From contig NZ_CP135079.1 in NCBI RefSeq assembly GCF_032121415.1, positions 248,001-312,000 on the forward strand: DNA of 64,000 bases. The letters run 5' to 3'. The translations under genes were made by a program, and so were the position numbers. Shown piece after piece: positions 1-7,655 of this stretch. Within the stretch, counting starts at the first letter, position 1; the number at the start of each line of letters is the position of its first letter. The stretch comes from Streptomyces parvus. Lineage in GTDB: Bacteria > Actinomycetota > Actinomycetes > Streptomycetales > Streptomycetaceae. The notes under the pieces were generated by a model. It searched no databases, had not been told where the DNA came from, and saw only the letters and a list, made by a program, of their open reading frames with translations.

Positions 1-743
1 ACGAGATCGCGAAGGGCCAGACGGTCCCGGTGACCGACGAGGAACTCGAACAGATGCCGCTGCCGACGGCGAAGGCGATCGAGATCGCCGCGTTCGTCGA
101 CGCCGACACCATCGACCCGGTCCGCATCAGCGACTCCTACTACCTCGCCGCTGACGGACAGGTCGCCGCCAAGCCCTACACCCTGCTGCGCAAGGCCCTG
201 GAGCGGTCCTCGAAGGTCGCGGTGGCGAAGTTCGCGTGGCACGGCCGGGAGCGCCTCGGCCTGCTGCGGATCCGCGAAGGCGCGATCGTGCTGCACTCCA
301 TGAAGTGGCCCGACGAGGTCCGCAGCCCCGACGAGCTCGCCCCGCGCGAGGTCGAAGTCGGCGAGGAGGAGATCGAGCAGGCCCTCCAGCTGGCCGAGCG
401 GATGACGATCGCGGACCTGTCCGGCTTCCACGACGAGTACCGCGAGGCCCTGGAGGACATCATCGCGGCGAAGGCGGAGGGCAAGCCCCTCCCGGCCCCG
501 ACCGAGGACGGGAAGCAGGAGAAGGGCGAGGTCGTCGATCTGATGGCCGCCCTGAACGCCTCCGTCAAGGCGGCCCAGGAGTCCCGTGGGGAAGACGGCA
601 GGGACGCCACCGTGCACGAGATGCGGCCGTCGAAGAAGACCGCACGGAAGACAGCTGCGAAGAAGACGGCCGCGAAGAAGAAGTCCACGGCGTCGAAGAA
701 GCCTGCGAAGAAGACGGCCGCGAAGAAGCGCAGTGCCTCCTGA
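1..743 (+). CDS. ku: Non-homologous end-joining protein Ku, 5' end outside window
   Basis: Bacterial Ku forms a homodimeric ring on double-strand break ends and recruits an ATP-dependent ligase. The reading frame is open from base 3, so the N-terminus lies upstream; a GTG at 30 is internal, not the start. The visible 246 residues match the second half of the Ku core: a TDEELEQM stretch, the block around YYLAADGQVAAKPYTLL, then FAWHGRERLGLLR. The last ~40 residues are a lysine/alanine tail with repeated AAKK and KKTA units, a known feature of actinobacterial Ku that adds DNA contacts. The ligase starts inside the end of this gene (GTG at 733, 11-base overlap), so the two are probably co-translated. 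Confidence 0.93.
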   Translation, partial: EIAKGQTVPVTDEELEQMPLPTAKAIEIAAFVDADTIDPVRISDSYYLAADGQVAAKPYTLLRKALERSSKVAVAKFAWHGRERLGLLRIREGAIVLHSMKWPDEVRSPDELAPREVEVGEEEIEQALQLAERMTIADLSGFHDEYREALEDIIAAKAEGKPLPAPTEDGKQEKGEVVDLMAALNASVKAAQESRGEDGRDATVHEMRPSKKTARKTAAKKTAAKKKSTASKKPAKKTAAKKRSAS

Positions 744-1722
744 CCCTCATCCCGCAGCTGCGGGTGCCGTACTGCCGAGGATCGAGCCGATGCTCGCAAC
801 GCCCGGCCCGCTGCCGTCGGCGGGGGTGGAGGACAGGTGGGCGTTCGAAGTGAAGCAGGACGGCCAGCGGGCCATGGTCTACCTGCCGGGCGACGGCACG
901 ATCCTCCTGCGCGCACGATCGGGTACGGACATCACCGCCGCTTACCCCGAAGTCCTCCCCCTCGCCGACGCCCTCGGCGCGCGGAGTGCCGTGCTGGACG
1001 GGGAGGTCGTCGCGCTGGACGATCAGGGCCGTAGCGACTTCGAGCGCCTCCAGCAGAGAATGGGCCTCGTCGGTTCGCCCGCCAAGGCCGCCCGCGTGGC
1101 GGCCCGGGTCCCCGCGCACCTGATGCTCTTCGACGTCGTGCACCTCGACGGCCGGCTCCTGACCGGACTGCCGTACGCGGAACGGCGGGCGCTGCTGGAA
1201 GGTCTCGGACTGGCCGGGCCCGCTTGGTCGACGCCCGCGGCGATCACCGGGCACGGGGCCCAGGCATGGGAGATGGCCCGGGACGCCGGACTGGAGGGGC
1301 TGATCGCGAAACGGCTCACCTCCCGGTACGAACCGGGGGCGCGCTCGAAAACCTGGGTGAAGGTCAAGGTCCACCGTCTCGCCGACGTCGTGATCGGCGG
1401 GTGGGTACCCGGGCGCGGCCGACTGACCGGTCTGCCCGGAGCGGTTCTGGTCGGCGAGCGGCGCGACGGGCTGCTGCGCTACGCGGGCAGCGTCGGCACC
1501 GGCTGGAGCGAAGCCGAACGCACCCGCCTGGCTGAACTCCTGCAGCTCGCGGCCACCGGGACCTGCCCTTTCGCGCAGGTCCCGCCGGTCGCCGGAGCCC
1601 GATGGGTACTCCCCCACCTCGTCGGCGAGGTCCGGTACACCTCACGCACCCGTGCCGGACGCCTGCGTCATCCTTCCTGGCACCGGCTGCGCCCCGACCT
1701 CACCCCCGGCGACCTGGTCTGA
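733..1722 (+). CDS. ATP-dependent DNA ligase (LigD/LigC-type ligase domain)
   Basis: Stand-alone adenylating ligase that seals breaks brought together by Ku. The adenylation motif KQDGQR is visible with the nucleophilic lysine near residue 41. LDGEVVALD (motif III), EGLIAKR (motif IV) and TWVKVK (motif V) follow in order, then a C-terminal OB-fold region. The length of 329 residues fits a ligase domain without the polymerase and nuclease domains of full LigD. I chose GTG 733 because the residues after it (VPPDPHP) read straight into the conserved PMLA block and because it overlaps the ku stop. ATG 790 is an alternative start but would remove conserved sequence. Confidence 0.9.
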   Translation: MPPDPHPAAAGAVLPRIEPMLATPGPLPSAGVEDRWAFEVKQDGQRAMVYLPGDGTILLRARSGTDITAAYPEVLPLADALGARSAVLDGEVVALDDQGRSDFERLQQRMGLVGSPAKAARVAARVPAHLMLFDVVHLDGRLLTGLPYAERRALLEGLGLAGPAWSTPAAITGHGAQAWEMARDAGLEGLIAKRLTSRYEPGARSKTWVKVKVHRLADVVIGGWVPGRGRLTGLPGAVLVGERRDGLLRYAGSVGTGWSEAERTRLAELLQLAATGTCPFAQVPPVAGARWVLPHLVGEVRYTSRTRAGRLRHPSWHRLRPDLTPGDLV

Positions 1723-1861
1723 GAATGCCCGGCCGGCCGGCCCCCGGGCTGCTGCTTCGTGCCTCTGGGCCGGCGGGCTGGTACTCAGGGCGCGATGGCC
1801 AGATTCAGTGCTCAGCCACACGACCTGCTGGCTGAAATCCCGATGGCTCAAACTCGCGTGT

Positions 1862-1877
1862 TCGAATTAATGTTCGA
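1862..1877 (+). promoter_or_regulatory. LexA-type SOS box upstream of dnaE2
   Basis: The 16 bases read TCGAAT-TAAT-GTTCGA. The actinobacterial LexA operator is TCGAAC-N4-GTTCGA, so this is a match with one mismatch in the left arm. It lies 62 bases before the dnaE2 start, in a locally AT-richer stretch between the ligase stop and dnaE2, where a promoter is expected. A TACAGT hexamer just downstream (1878-1883) could serve as a -10 element. Known biology: dnaE2 cassettes are LexA-controlled in many bacteria. LexA control here is inferred from the sequence match. Confidence 0.75.
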
Positions 1878-1938
1878 TACAGTCGAGTGTAGTGAGGTCG
1901 TTAAATCACGTTTGAGGGGGTTATGGGCGGAGGTTGCC

Positions 1939-4900
1939 ATGCGAGGAAGTGTTCCTCACTTGCATGTCAGCAGTGGGTTTTCGGCCCGCTACGGCGCCTC
2001 GCACCCCCGTGAACTCGTCGCGCGGGCGTCCGACCGCGGAATCGGGGTGCTGGCGCTGACCGACCGCGACATGGTCACCGGCACGGTGCGCTTCGCGAAG
2101 GCCGCCACGGCCGCCGGTGTGAAGCCGGTGTTCGGTGTCGATCTCGGTATCGCTCCCCTTGTGCCGTCGGCCGAGGCCCGACGCCGTAACCCGGTGCGCG
2201 GCGGCGCGCACGTGGCGGAGGCACCGTTCCGGGCAACGTTCCTGGCCCGGAACGCGGCAGGGTGGGCGCAGCTGTGCCGCATGGTGTCCGCCGTGCACGC
2301 CGAGGCCTTCGCGACGGGTACGCCGCCGACAGCTTCGCGGGAGGTGCTCGACCGGTACGCGGGCGAGGGGCTGTCGGTGCTGCTCGGCCCGGCTTCGGAG
2401 CCGCTGCGGGCGCTCGCCGGTGGCCGCCCGGACACCGCCGAGCGGCTCCTGGTTCCGTGGCAGGCGGCCATCGGTGACGGGCTGCGGCTGGAGATCGTGT
2501 GCTGGGGGCTGTCCGGCACCGGCCCGGGATCGGTCCGCCTGGCCGCGCACACCCTGGCGCTCGCCGATCGCCTCGGCATCCCCGCCGTGCTGACCAACGC
2601 CGTACGGTATGCCGACCGGTCCCAGCACCGGGTCGCAGACGTGCTGGACGCCGCCCGGCTCCTGCGGCCCATCGACCGACGGCGGCTCGACTGCGGGGAG
2701 CGGTGGCTCAAGGACGGGCCCGCGATGACCGAGATCGCCGAGCGGGTCGCCGCCTGCGCCGGGGCCGGCCGGGCACGCGCCGCGCAGCTGCTCACCGACA
2801 CCGTGGCCGTGGCGGATGCCTGCGAGGTCGACCCGGTGAAGGACCTGGGGCTCGGCGTGCCGCACTTCCCCGAACCGACCGTGGTCGGCGCCGAAACGGG
2901 GGCGGGCGGGGCGATGCGGCTGCTGCGGCAGCGGTGCGAGAGTGGCATGGCCGCCCGTGGTCTCGACCGGGACCGGCGGTCGATGGACCGGCTCGACCAC
3001 GAGCTGGGCGTGATCGGCCGCCTGCACTACGAGCCGTACTTCCTCGCCGTGGCGCAAGTCGTCGCCGACGTGCGGGACATGGGCATCCGGGTCGCCGCCC
3101 GCGGCTCCGGAGCCGGGTCCATGGTCAACCACAGCCTGTTCGTCGCCACCGCGAACCCGCTGGAACACAACCTCCTCTTCGAACGCTTCCTGTCCGAGCG
3201 GCGCTCCTCGCTGCCGGACATCGACATCGACGTGGAGTCCGCGCGCCGGCTGGAGGTGTACGACAAGATCATCGAACGCTTCGGGCGGGAGCGGGTCGCG
3301 GTCGCCGGGATGCCCGAGACCTACCGGGCCCGGCACGCCCTGCGGGACACCGGCCTCGCGCTCGGGATCGCGCCCGCCACCGTGGACCGGATCGCGAAGT
3401 CCTTCCCGCACATCCGGGCCTGCGACATCCGCTCCGCCCTCTCCGAGCTGCCGGAGCTGCGGCAGCTCGCGGCCGAGGCCGGGCGGTACGGGCCGCTGTG
3501 GGAGCTCGCCGAAGGACTGGATGCGCTGCCGCGCGGGATCGCGATGCACCCGTGCGGAGTGATCCTCTCCAACACGACCCTCCTGGACCGGCTGCCGGTG
3601 CAGCCCACCCCCGGGGGCGAGTACCCGATGCTCCAGGCCGACAAGGAGGACGTCGAAGACCTGGGCCTCCTCAAGCTCGACGTCCTGGGGGTGCGGATGC
3701 AGTCGGCGATGGCGCACGCCGTCACGGAGATCCGCCGCACCACCGGCAGGGTCGTCGACCTCGACAACCCCGACCACGTCCCCCTCGACGACCGGTTCGC
3801 CTTCGCCCTCATCCAGGCCTCGGACACCGTCGGCATGTTCCAGCTGGAGTCCCCCGGCCAGCAGGACCTGGTCGGCCGGCTCCAGCCCCGCGACCCGCAG
3901 GACGTCATCGCCGACATCAGCCTGTTCCGTCCGGGCCCGGTCCAGGGCGGCATGCCCGCCCTCTACATCGCCGCCCGGCACGGCGCCGCCCCCGCATACC
4001 CGCACCCGGACCTGGAGCCGGTCCTGCGCGACACCTACGGGGTGACGATCTGGCACGAGCAGATCATCGACATCCTCGCCGTCATGACCGGCTGCGACCG
4101 GGCCCTCGGCGAAGTGGCACGCCGGGCCCTCAGCGACCAGCAACGGCTGCCGAAGGTCGAGGCGTGGTTCCGCCGGCAGGCGGGCGCCCGCGGGTACAGC
4201 CCGCCGGTGCTGGACGAGGTCTGGGATGTCGTGGCCTCGTTCGGCGCGTACGGGTTCTGCCGGGCCCATGCCGTGGCTTTCGCCGTGCCCGCGCTGCAGT
4301 CCGCCTGGCTCAAGGCCCACCACCCGGCCGCTCTGTACGCCGGGCTGCTGGAGCACGACCCGGGCATGTGGCCGGCCCGGGTCATCGTCGCCGACGCCCG
4401 CCGCCACGGCGTCCCCGTCCTGCCCGTCGACATCAACGCCTCGAAGGCGCAGTACGCGGTCGAGCGGACCGGAACGGGGTGGGGGGTGCGGATCTCCCTG
4501 GCCACGGTGCACGGCATCTCCGACGACGAGGTCGCCCGGATCGCCGAGGGCCGGCCCTACACCTCTCTGCAGGACTTCTACGCCCGCGCGCATCCCAAGC
4601 TCCCCACCGTCGAGCGCCTCATCAGCGTCGGCGCCCTCGACCAGGTCAAGGGCGAGGCGTCCCGGCGGGACCTGCTGCTGCAGGCGGCCGAGCTCCACCG
4701 CCAGGCCCGCACCCGCCCCACCACCGGGCAGCTGCCGCTCGCCACCACCCCGCACGCCACCGGACCGTCCGGGCTGCGGGAGATGACCGCCCGCGAACGG
4801 CTGGACGCCGAGCTCGGCGTCCTCAAGATCGACGTGTCCCGGCACCTCATGGAGGACCACCACCGGCTGCTGCGCGAGATCGGCGCCACCGACGCGCAGC

Positions 4901-5385
4901 ACCTGCGCGCGATGCACCCCGGGCAGCGTGTCCTGGTCGCCGGCGTCCGCGCCTCCACCCAGACCCCGCCGATCGCCTCGGGGAAGCGGATCATCTTCGT
5001 CACCCTCGAAGACGGCAGCGGTCTCGTCGACCTGGCCTTCTTCGAGGACTCCCACGAGCGCTGCGCCCACACGGTCTTCCACCACGGCCTGCTCCTCGTC
5101 CGGGGCACGGTCGAAGCCCGCGGGCCCCGGCGCACGGTCGTCGGCGAGATGGCCTGGGACCTTGACGAACTCGCAACCGCTCGCGCCACCCACGGGCCGC
5201 AGGCTGTTCTCGACCTCCTGGGCCGGGCACCCGCGCCGACGCCCGCCCAGCCCACGCCCGGGCGGACCATCCCCGACGGCACCGCGGGCGCCCGCCTGCA
5301 CCCCTGGAGCGACCTCCAGCCCGCCGGAACCCGCTCGGCCGACCTCACCCGCTTCGGCCACCGAAGCCCCGGGAGCGCCGGATGA
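1939..5385 (+). CDS. dnaE2: Error-prone DNA polymerase III alpha subunit DnaE2
   Basis: C-family polymerase used for translesion synthesis after damage. The 1148-residue product has an N-terminal PHP-like domain, a polymerase core, and a C-terminal OB fold (about residues 994-1085). The catalytic PDIDID motif supplies Asp427 and Asp429, and Asp581 in KLDVLG is the likely third carboxylate. In the PHP domain the metal-binding pattern is eroded (HLHVSS and LTDRDM in place of HxH and DHD), so this domain is probably structural. ATG 1939 has a GGAGG ribosome site 7 bases upstream and starts right before the PHP block; the frame is open further upstream, but that would run through the SOS box. The stop overlaps the next gene by 4 bases. 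Confidence 0.93.
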   Translation: MRGSVPHLHVSSGFSARYGASHPRELVARASDRGIGVLALTDRDMVTGTVRFAKAATAAGVKPVFGVDLGIAPLVPSAEARRRNPVRGGAHVAEAPFRATFLARNAAGWAQLCRMVSAVHAEAFATGTPPTASREVLDRYAGEGLSVLLGPASEPLRALAGGRPDTAERLLVPWQAAIGDGLRLEIVCWGLSGTGPGSVRLAAHTLALADRLGIPAVLTNAVRYADRSQHRVADVLDAARLLRPIDRRRLDCGERWLKDGPAMTEIAERVAACAGAGRARAAQLLTDTVAVADACEVDPVKDLGLGVPHFPEPTVVGAETGAGGAMRLLRQRCESGMAARGLDRDRRSMDRLDHELGVIGRLHYEPYFLAVAQVVADVRDMGIRVAARGSGAGSMVNHSLFVATANPLEHNLLFERFLSERRSSLPDIDIDVESARRLEVYDKIIERFGRERVAVAGMPETYRARHALRDTGLALGIAPATVDRIAKSFPHIRACDIRSALSELPELRQLAAEAGRYGPLWELAEGLDALPRGIAMHPCGVILSNTTLLDRLPVQPTPGGEYPMLQADKEDVEDLGLLKLDVLGVRMQSAMAHAVTEIRRTTGRVVDLDNPDHVPLDDRFAFALIQASDTVGMFQLESPGQQDLVGRLQPRDPQDVIADISLFRPGPVQGGMPALYIAARHGAAPAYPHPDLEPVLRDTYGVTIWHEQIIDILAVMTGCDRALGEVARRALSDQQRLPKVEAWFRRQAGARGYSPPVLDEVWDVVASFGAYGFCRAHAVAFAVPALQSAWLKAHHPAALYAGLLEHDPGMWPARVIVADARRHGVPVLPVDINASKAQYAVERTGTGWGVRISLATVHGISDDEVARIAEGRPYTSLQDFYARAHPKLPTVERLISVGALDQVKGEASRRDLLLQAAELHRQARTRPTTGQLPLATTPHATGPSGLREMTARERLDAELGVLKIDVSRHLMEDHHRLLREIGATDAQHLRAMHPGQRVLVAGVRASTQTPPIASGKRIIFVTLEDGSGLVDLAFFEDSHERCAHTVFHHGLLLVRGTVEARGPRRTVVGEMAWDLDELATARATHGPQAVLDLLGRAPAPTPAQPTPGRTIPDGTAGARLHPWSDLQPAGTRSADLTRFGHRSPGSAG

Positions 5386-6395
5386 ACAGCAGCACCAGGC
5401 CGAGACCGCGCGCGATCCTGCGGATCCACTTCCACCCCGCCGAGCGGTCCGAGGAGCTGTACGGGCAGCTGCTCGCCGTCGTCGACGGCATCAGCTCCCG
5501 CGTCGAACCCCTGCCCGCCGACTGGTCCGCTTACGTGGACCTCAGCGGCGCCCTGACCTACTGGGGCCGCGACGCCGAAGGCCTGATCGCGGTGGTCCGG
5601 CTGCGCCTGCTCGCCCTCCACGGCGTGCAGTGCTCGGCCGGCGCCGGGCCCACCCGCTCGATCGCGGCCATGGCCGCGGACCTCACCCCGCCGGGCTCGG
5701 CCACCGTGGTCCGCGACGACCCGTACGAGATCGCCGCGTTCCTGCGCACCAAACCGGCCTCCGCCCTGCCCGGCATCGGACCCAAGACCGCCCGCACCCT
5801 CGCCCGCTACGGCATCAGGACCGTCGGCGACATCGCCGACACCCGGCTCCCCACCCTCCAGCGCATCCTCGGCACCGCAGCCGCCCGCCTGGCCCACGAC
5901 CGGGCCCACGGGACCGATGAGCGCCCCGTCGTCCCGGGCGCGGCGCCCAGGACCATGAGCGCCGCGCGCCGCTTCGACCGCGACGAACTCGACCCCGACC
6001 AGCACCACCGCGCGGTCCTCGGCCTGGTCCAGGACCTCGGCGGCCGACTGCGTACGAGCGGTGAGATCGCCCAGGCGCTCACCCTCACCGTCACCTACGC
6101 GGACCGAACCCAGACCCTACGCACCCGCAGCCTCACCGAACCGACCGCGCACACCCCCGCCCTGGCCGCCACGGCCCGCGAACTTCTGACCGGCCTCGGC
6201 CTCCAGCGCGCCCGCGTACGCGCCCTCGCCCTGCGCGCGGAACGCCTCCGGCCCGCCGAGGAAACCGTCCACCAACTCACCCTCGACCAGCGCGACGACA
6301 GGCTCCGCCGCCTGGAAGCGGCCCTCGACAGGGCCGCTTCCCGCTACGGTCCCGGCATTACCGGAGCCGCTTCAACCTTCACCCGAACCGAGTGA
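5382..6395 (+). CDS. Truncated, probably non-catalytic Y-family polymerase-like protein (ImuB-type partner of DnaE2)
   Basis: The 337-residue product aligns with DinB-type polymerases in the palm (RVEPLPADW...YVDLSG), in the helix-hairpin-helix (LPGIGPKTARTLARYG) and in the little-finger region. The first metal-binding position (DMD in DinB) reads HFHP and the DE pair of the palm reads DW. About 70 residues between these motifs, which normally form the fingers, are missing. That argues against polymerase activity. ImuB proteins in other bacteria are inactive Y-family adaptors that tie DnaE2 to the sliding clamp. The ATGA overlap with dnaE2 means both share the SOS-type promoter. I see no clear clamp-binding motif and no ImuA-like gene nearby. 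Confidence 0.82.
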   Translation: MNSSTRPRPRAILRIHFHPAERSEELYGQLLAVVDGISSRVEPLPADWSAYVDLSGALTYWGRDAEGLIAVVRLRLLALHGVQCSAGAGPTRSIAAMAADLTPPGSATVVRDDPYEIAAFLRTKPASALPGIGPKTARTLARYGIRTVGDIADTRLPTLQRILGTAAARLAHDRAHGTDERPVVPGAAPRTMSAARRFDRDELDPDQHHRAVLGLVQDLGGRLRTSGEIAQALTLTVTYADRTQTLRTRSLTEPTAHTPALAATARELLTGLGLQRARVRALALRAERLRPAEETVHQLTLDQRDDRLRRLEAALDRAASRYGPGITGAASTFTRTE

Positions 6396-6452
6396 GCACC
6401 TGGCGGGGACCGCGCAGTTCGGGAGCAGCGTCCGGCTGGTCATCGCGTGCTG

Positions 6453-7331
6453 TCAGCTCTGGGTGAGCATGTCCTTGCGGAGCTTCGTGAGGATCCGGGT
6501 CAGCAACCGGGAGACATGCATCTGTGAGATGCCGAGGCGCTCGCCGATCTGGGCCTGGGTCATCTCCTGGCCGAACCGCATCGCGATGATCTCGCGGTCC
6601 CGTTCTTCCAGTTGCTCCAGCAGCGGAGCCAGGGTGTGAAGGTCTTCGACCAGTTCCATGGCCGGGTCGACATCACCCTTGATGTCGCCGTAGGTGACCG
6701 TCTCGGCGCTGTTCTGATCTGCCCCGACGGGCAGGTCGAGGGAGCCCGCTGTGTAGCCGTTGGCGGCTATGAGGCCCTCGATGACCTCTTCCTCGCTGAG
6801 ATCGAGATGACGGGCCAGTTCGGCGACCGTGGGCTCGCGGTCGAGACGGCCGGCGAGAGCCTCGCGGGACTTGGCGAGGGTCACGCGCAGTTCCTGCAGA
6901 CGACGGGGCACGTGGACAGCCCAGGTGGAGTCGCGGAAGAACCGCTTGATCTCCCCGACGATGTAAGGAATGGCGAACGAAGTGAACTCGACCTCCCGGC
7001 TGAGCTCGAACCGGTCGATCGCTTTGATCAGCCCGATCGTGCCCACCTGGATGATGTCTTCCATCTCACCGCTGCCACGGTTGCGGAATCGCTTCGCCGC
7101 GAAGTGCACCAGCGAGAGGTTCATCTCGATCAGCGTGTTCCGCGCGTACTGGTACTCCTGCGTGCCCTCTTCCAGCACCTGCAACTGCTCGAAGAACAAG
7201 CTCCCCAGCGCCCGCGCGTCCTTCGGCGTGATCTTCCGCGCGTCCTCGATCCGTGGAAGCCCGGCAGGAGCGGCGGCTTCGCCGTGTTCCGGCGTGGCGT
7301 GGAGCCGAGGGCGCAGCGTTGTGGTCTGCAT
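6453..7331 (-). CDS. SigB/SigF/SigG-type stress sigma factor
   Basis: A 292-residue group 3 sigma-70 factor. Region 2 contains QYARNTLIEMNLSLVHFAA and DIIQVGTIGLIKAIDRFE; region 3 has VPRRLQELR; region 4 ends with EMTQAQIGERLGISQMHVS. Streptomyces carries many paralogs of this type for osmotic, oxidative and developmental stress. ATG 7331 is preferred over the start 36 bases upstream because it has a GGGAG ribosome site at a good distance. No anti-sigma factor or STAS antagonist lies next to it, so its control is not visible here. It converges with the Y-family gene and is strikingly similar to the sigma gene at 20266-21138. Confidence 0.9.
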   Translation of the reverse strand: MQTTTLRPRLHATPEHGEAAAPAGLPRIEDARKITPKDARALGSLFFEQLQVLEEGTQEYQYARNTLIEMNLSLVHFAAKRFRNRGSGEMEDIIQVGTIGLIKAIDRFELSREVEFTSFAIPYIVGEIKRFFRDSTWAVHVPRRLQELRVTLAKSREALAGRLDREPTVAELARHLDLSEEEVIEGLIAANGYTAGSLDLPVGADQNSAETVTYGDIKGDVDPAMELVEDLHTLAPLLEQLEERDREIIAMRFGQEMTQAQIGERLGISQMHVSRLLTRILTKLRKDMLTQS

Positions 7332-7655
7332 GAGCTTCTCCCGATGACTGCTGTTCGTGGACAACACGGGAGGGCATCGACAAGCAACACCTCACGCCGG
7401 CCCATTGCCGCTCCCGCGAGTGTGTGCCTTTCTGCCAAAGCACGCCGAGGCCGCTCCTGTCCCCGATCGGTGGTCTCAAACACAACCGCCTCGATTCGTG
7501 CCGTCGAGTGCCCCGGCGCCCAGCCGGGCACCGCTGGCAACCGGTCGGTGACGACTCGTTCCCGGTCTCCACCCGGCGCTGAGCGGAGAGGAACGCGGGT
7601 CAAGCGCGCTGGGCCGGCCGGCCGCCACGGCTCGACCGGTGATCCGTGGCCCTGG
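7332..7655. other. Intergenic stretch, no gene seen
   Basis: These 324 bases lie upstream of the sigma gene and downstream of the channel gene, both on the minus strand. One imperfect hairpin (7508-7531, GTGCC...GGCAC arms with a single bulge) could end the channel transcript. On the minus strand a GTTT followed 14 bases later by GGGAC weakly resembles a SigB-type promoter. I do not call it because the GGGTA core is not met. Confidence 0.4.

Noticed and set aside
1921..5361. A 1146-codon open frame on the minus strand opposite dnaE2
   Set aside because: It is a GC-bias shadow: the opposing frame carries all DnaE2 motifs, and this one has repetitive Gly/Val/Asp/Arg composition without any recognisable domain.
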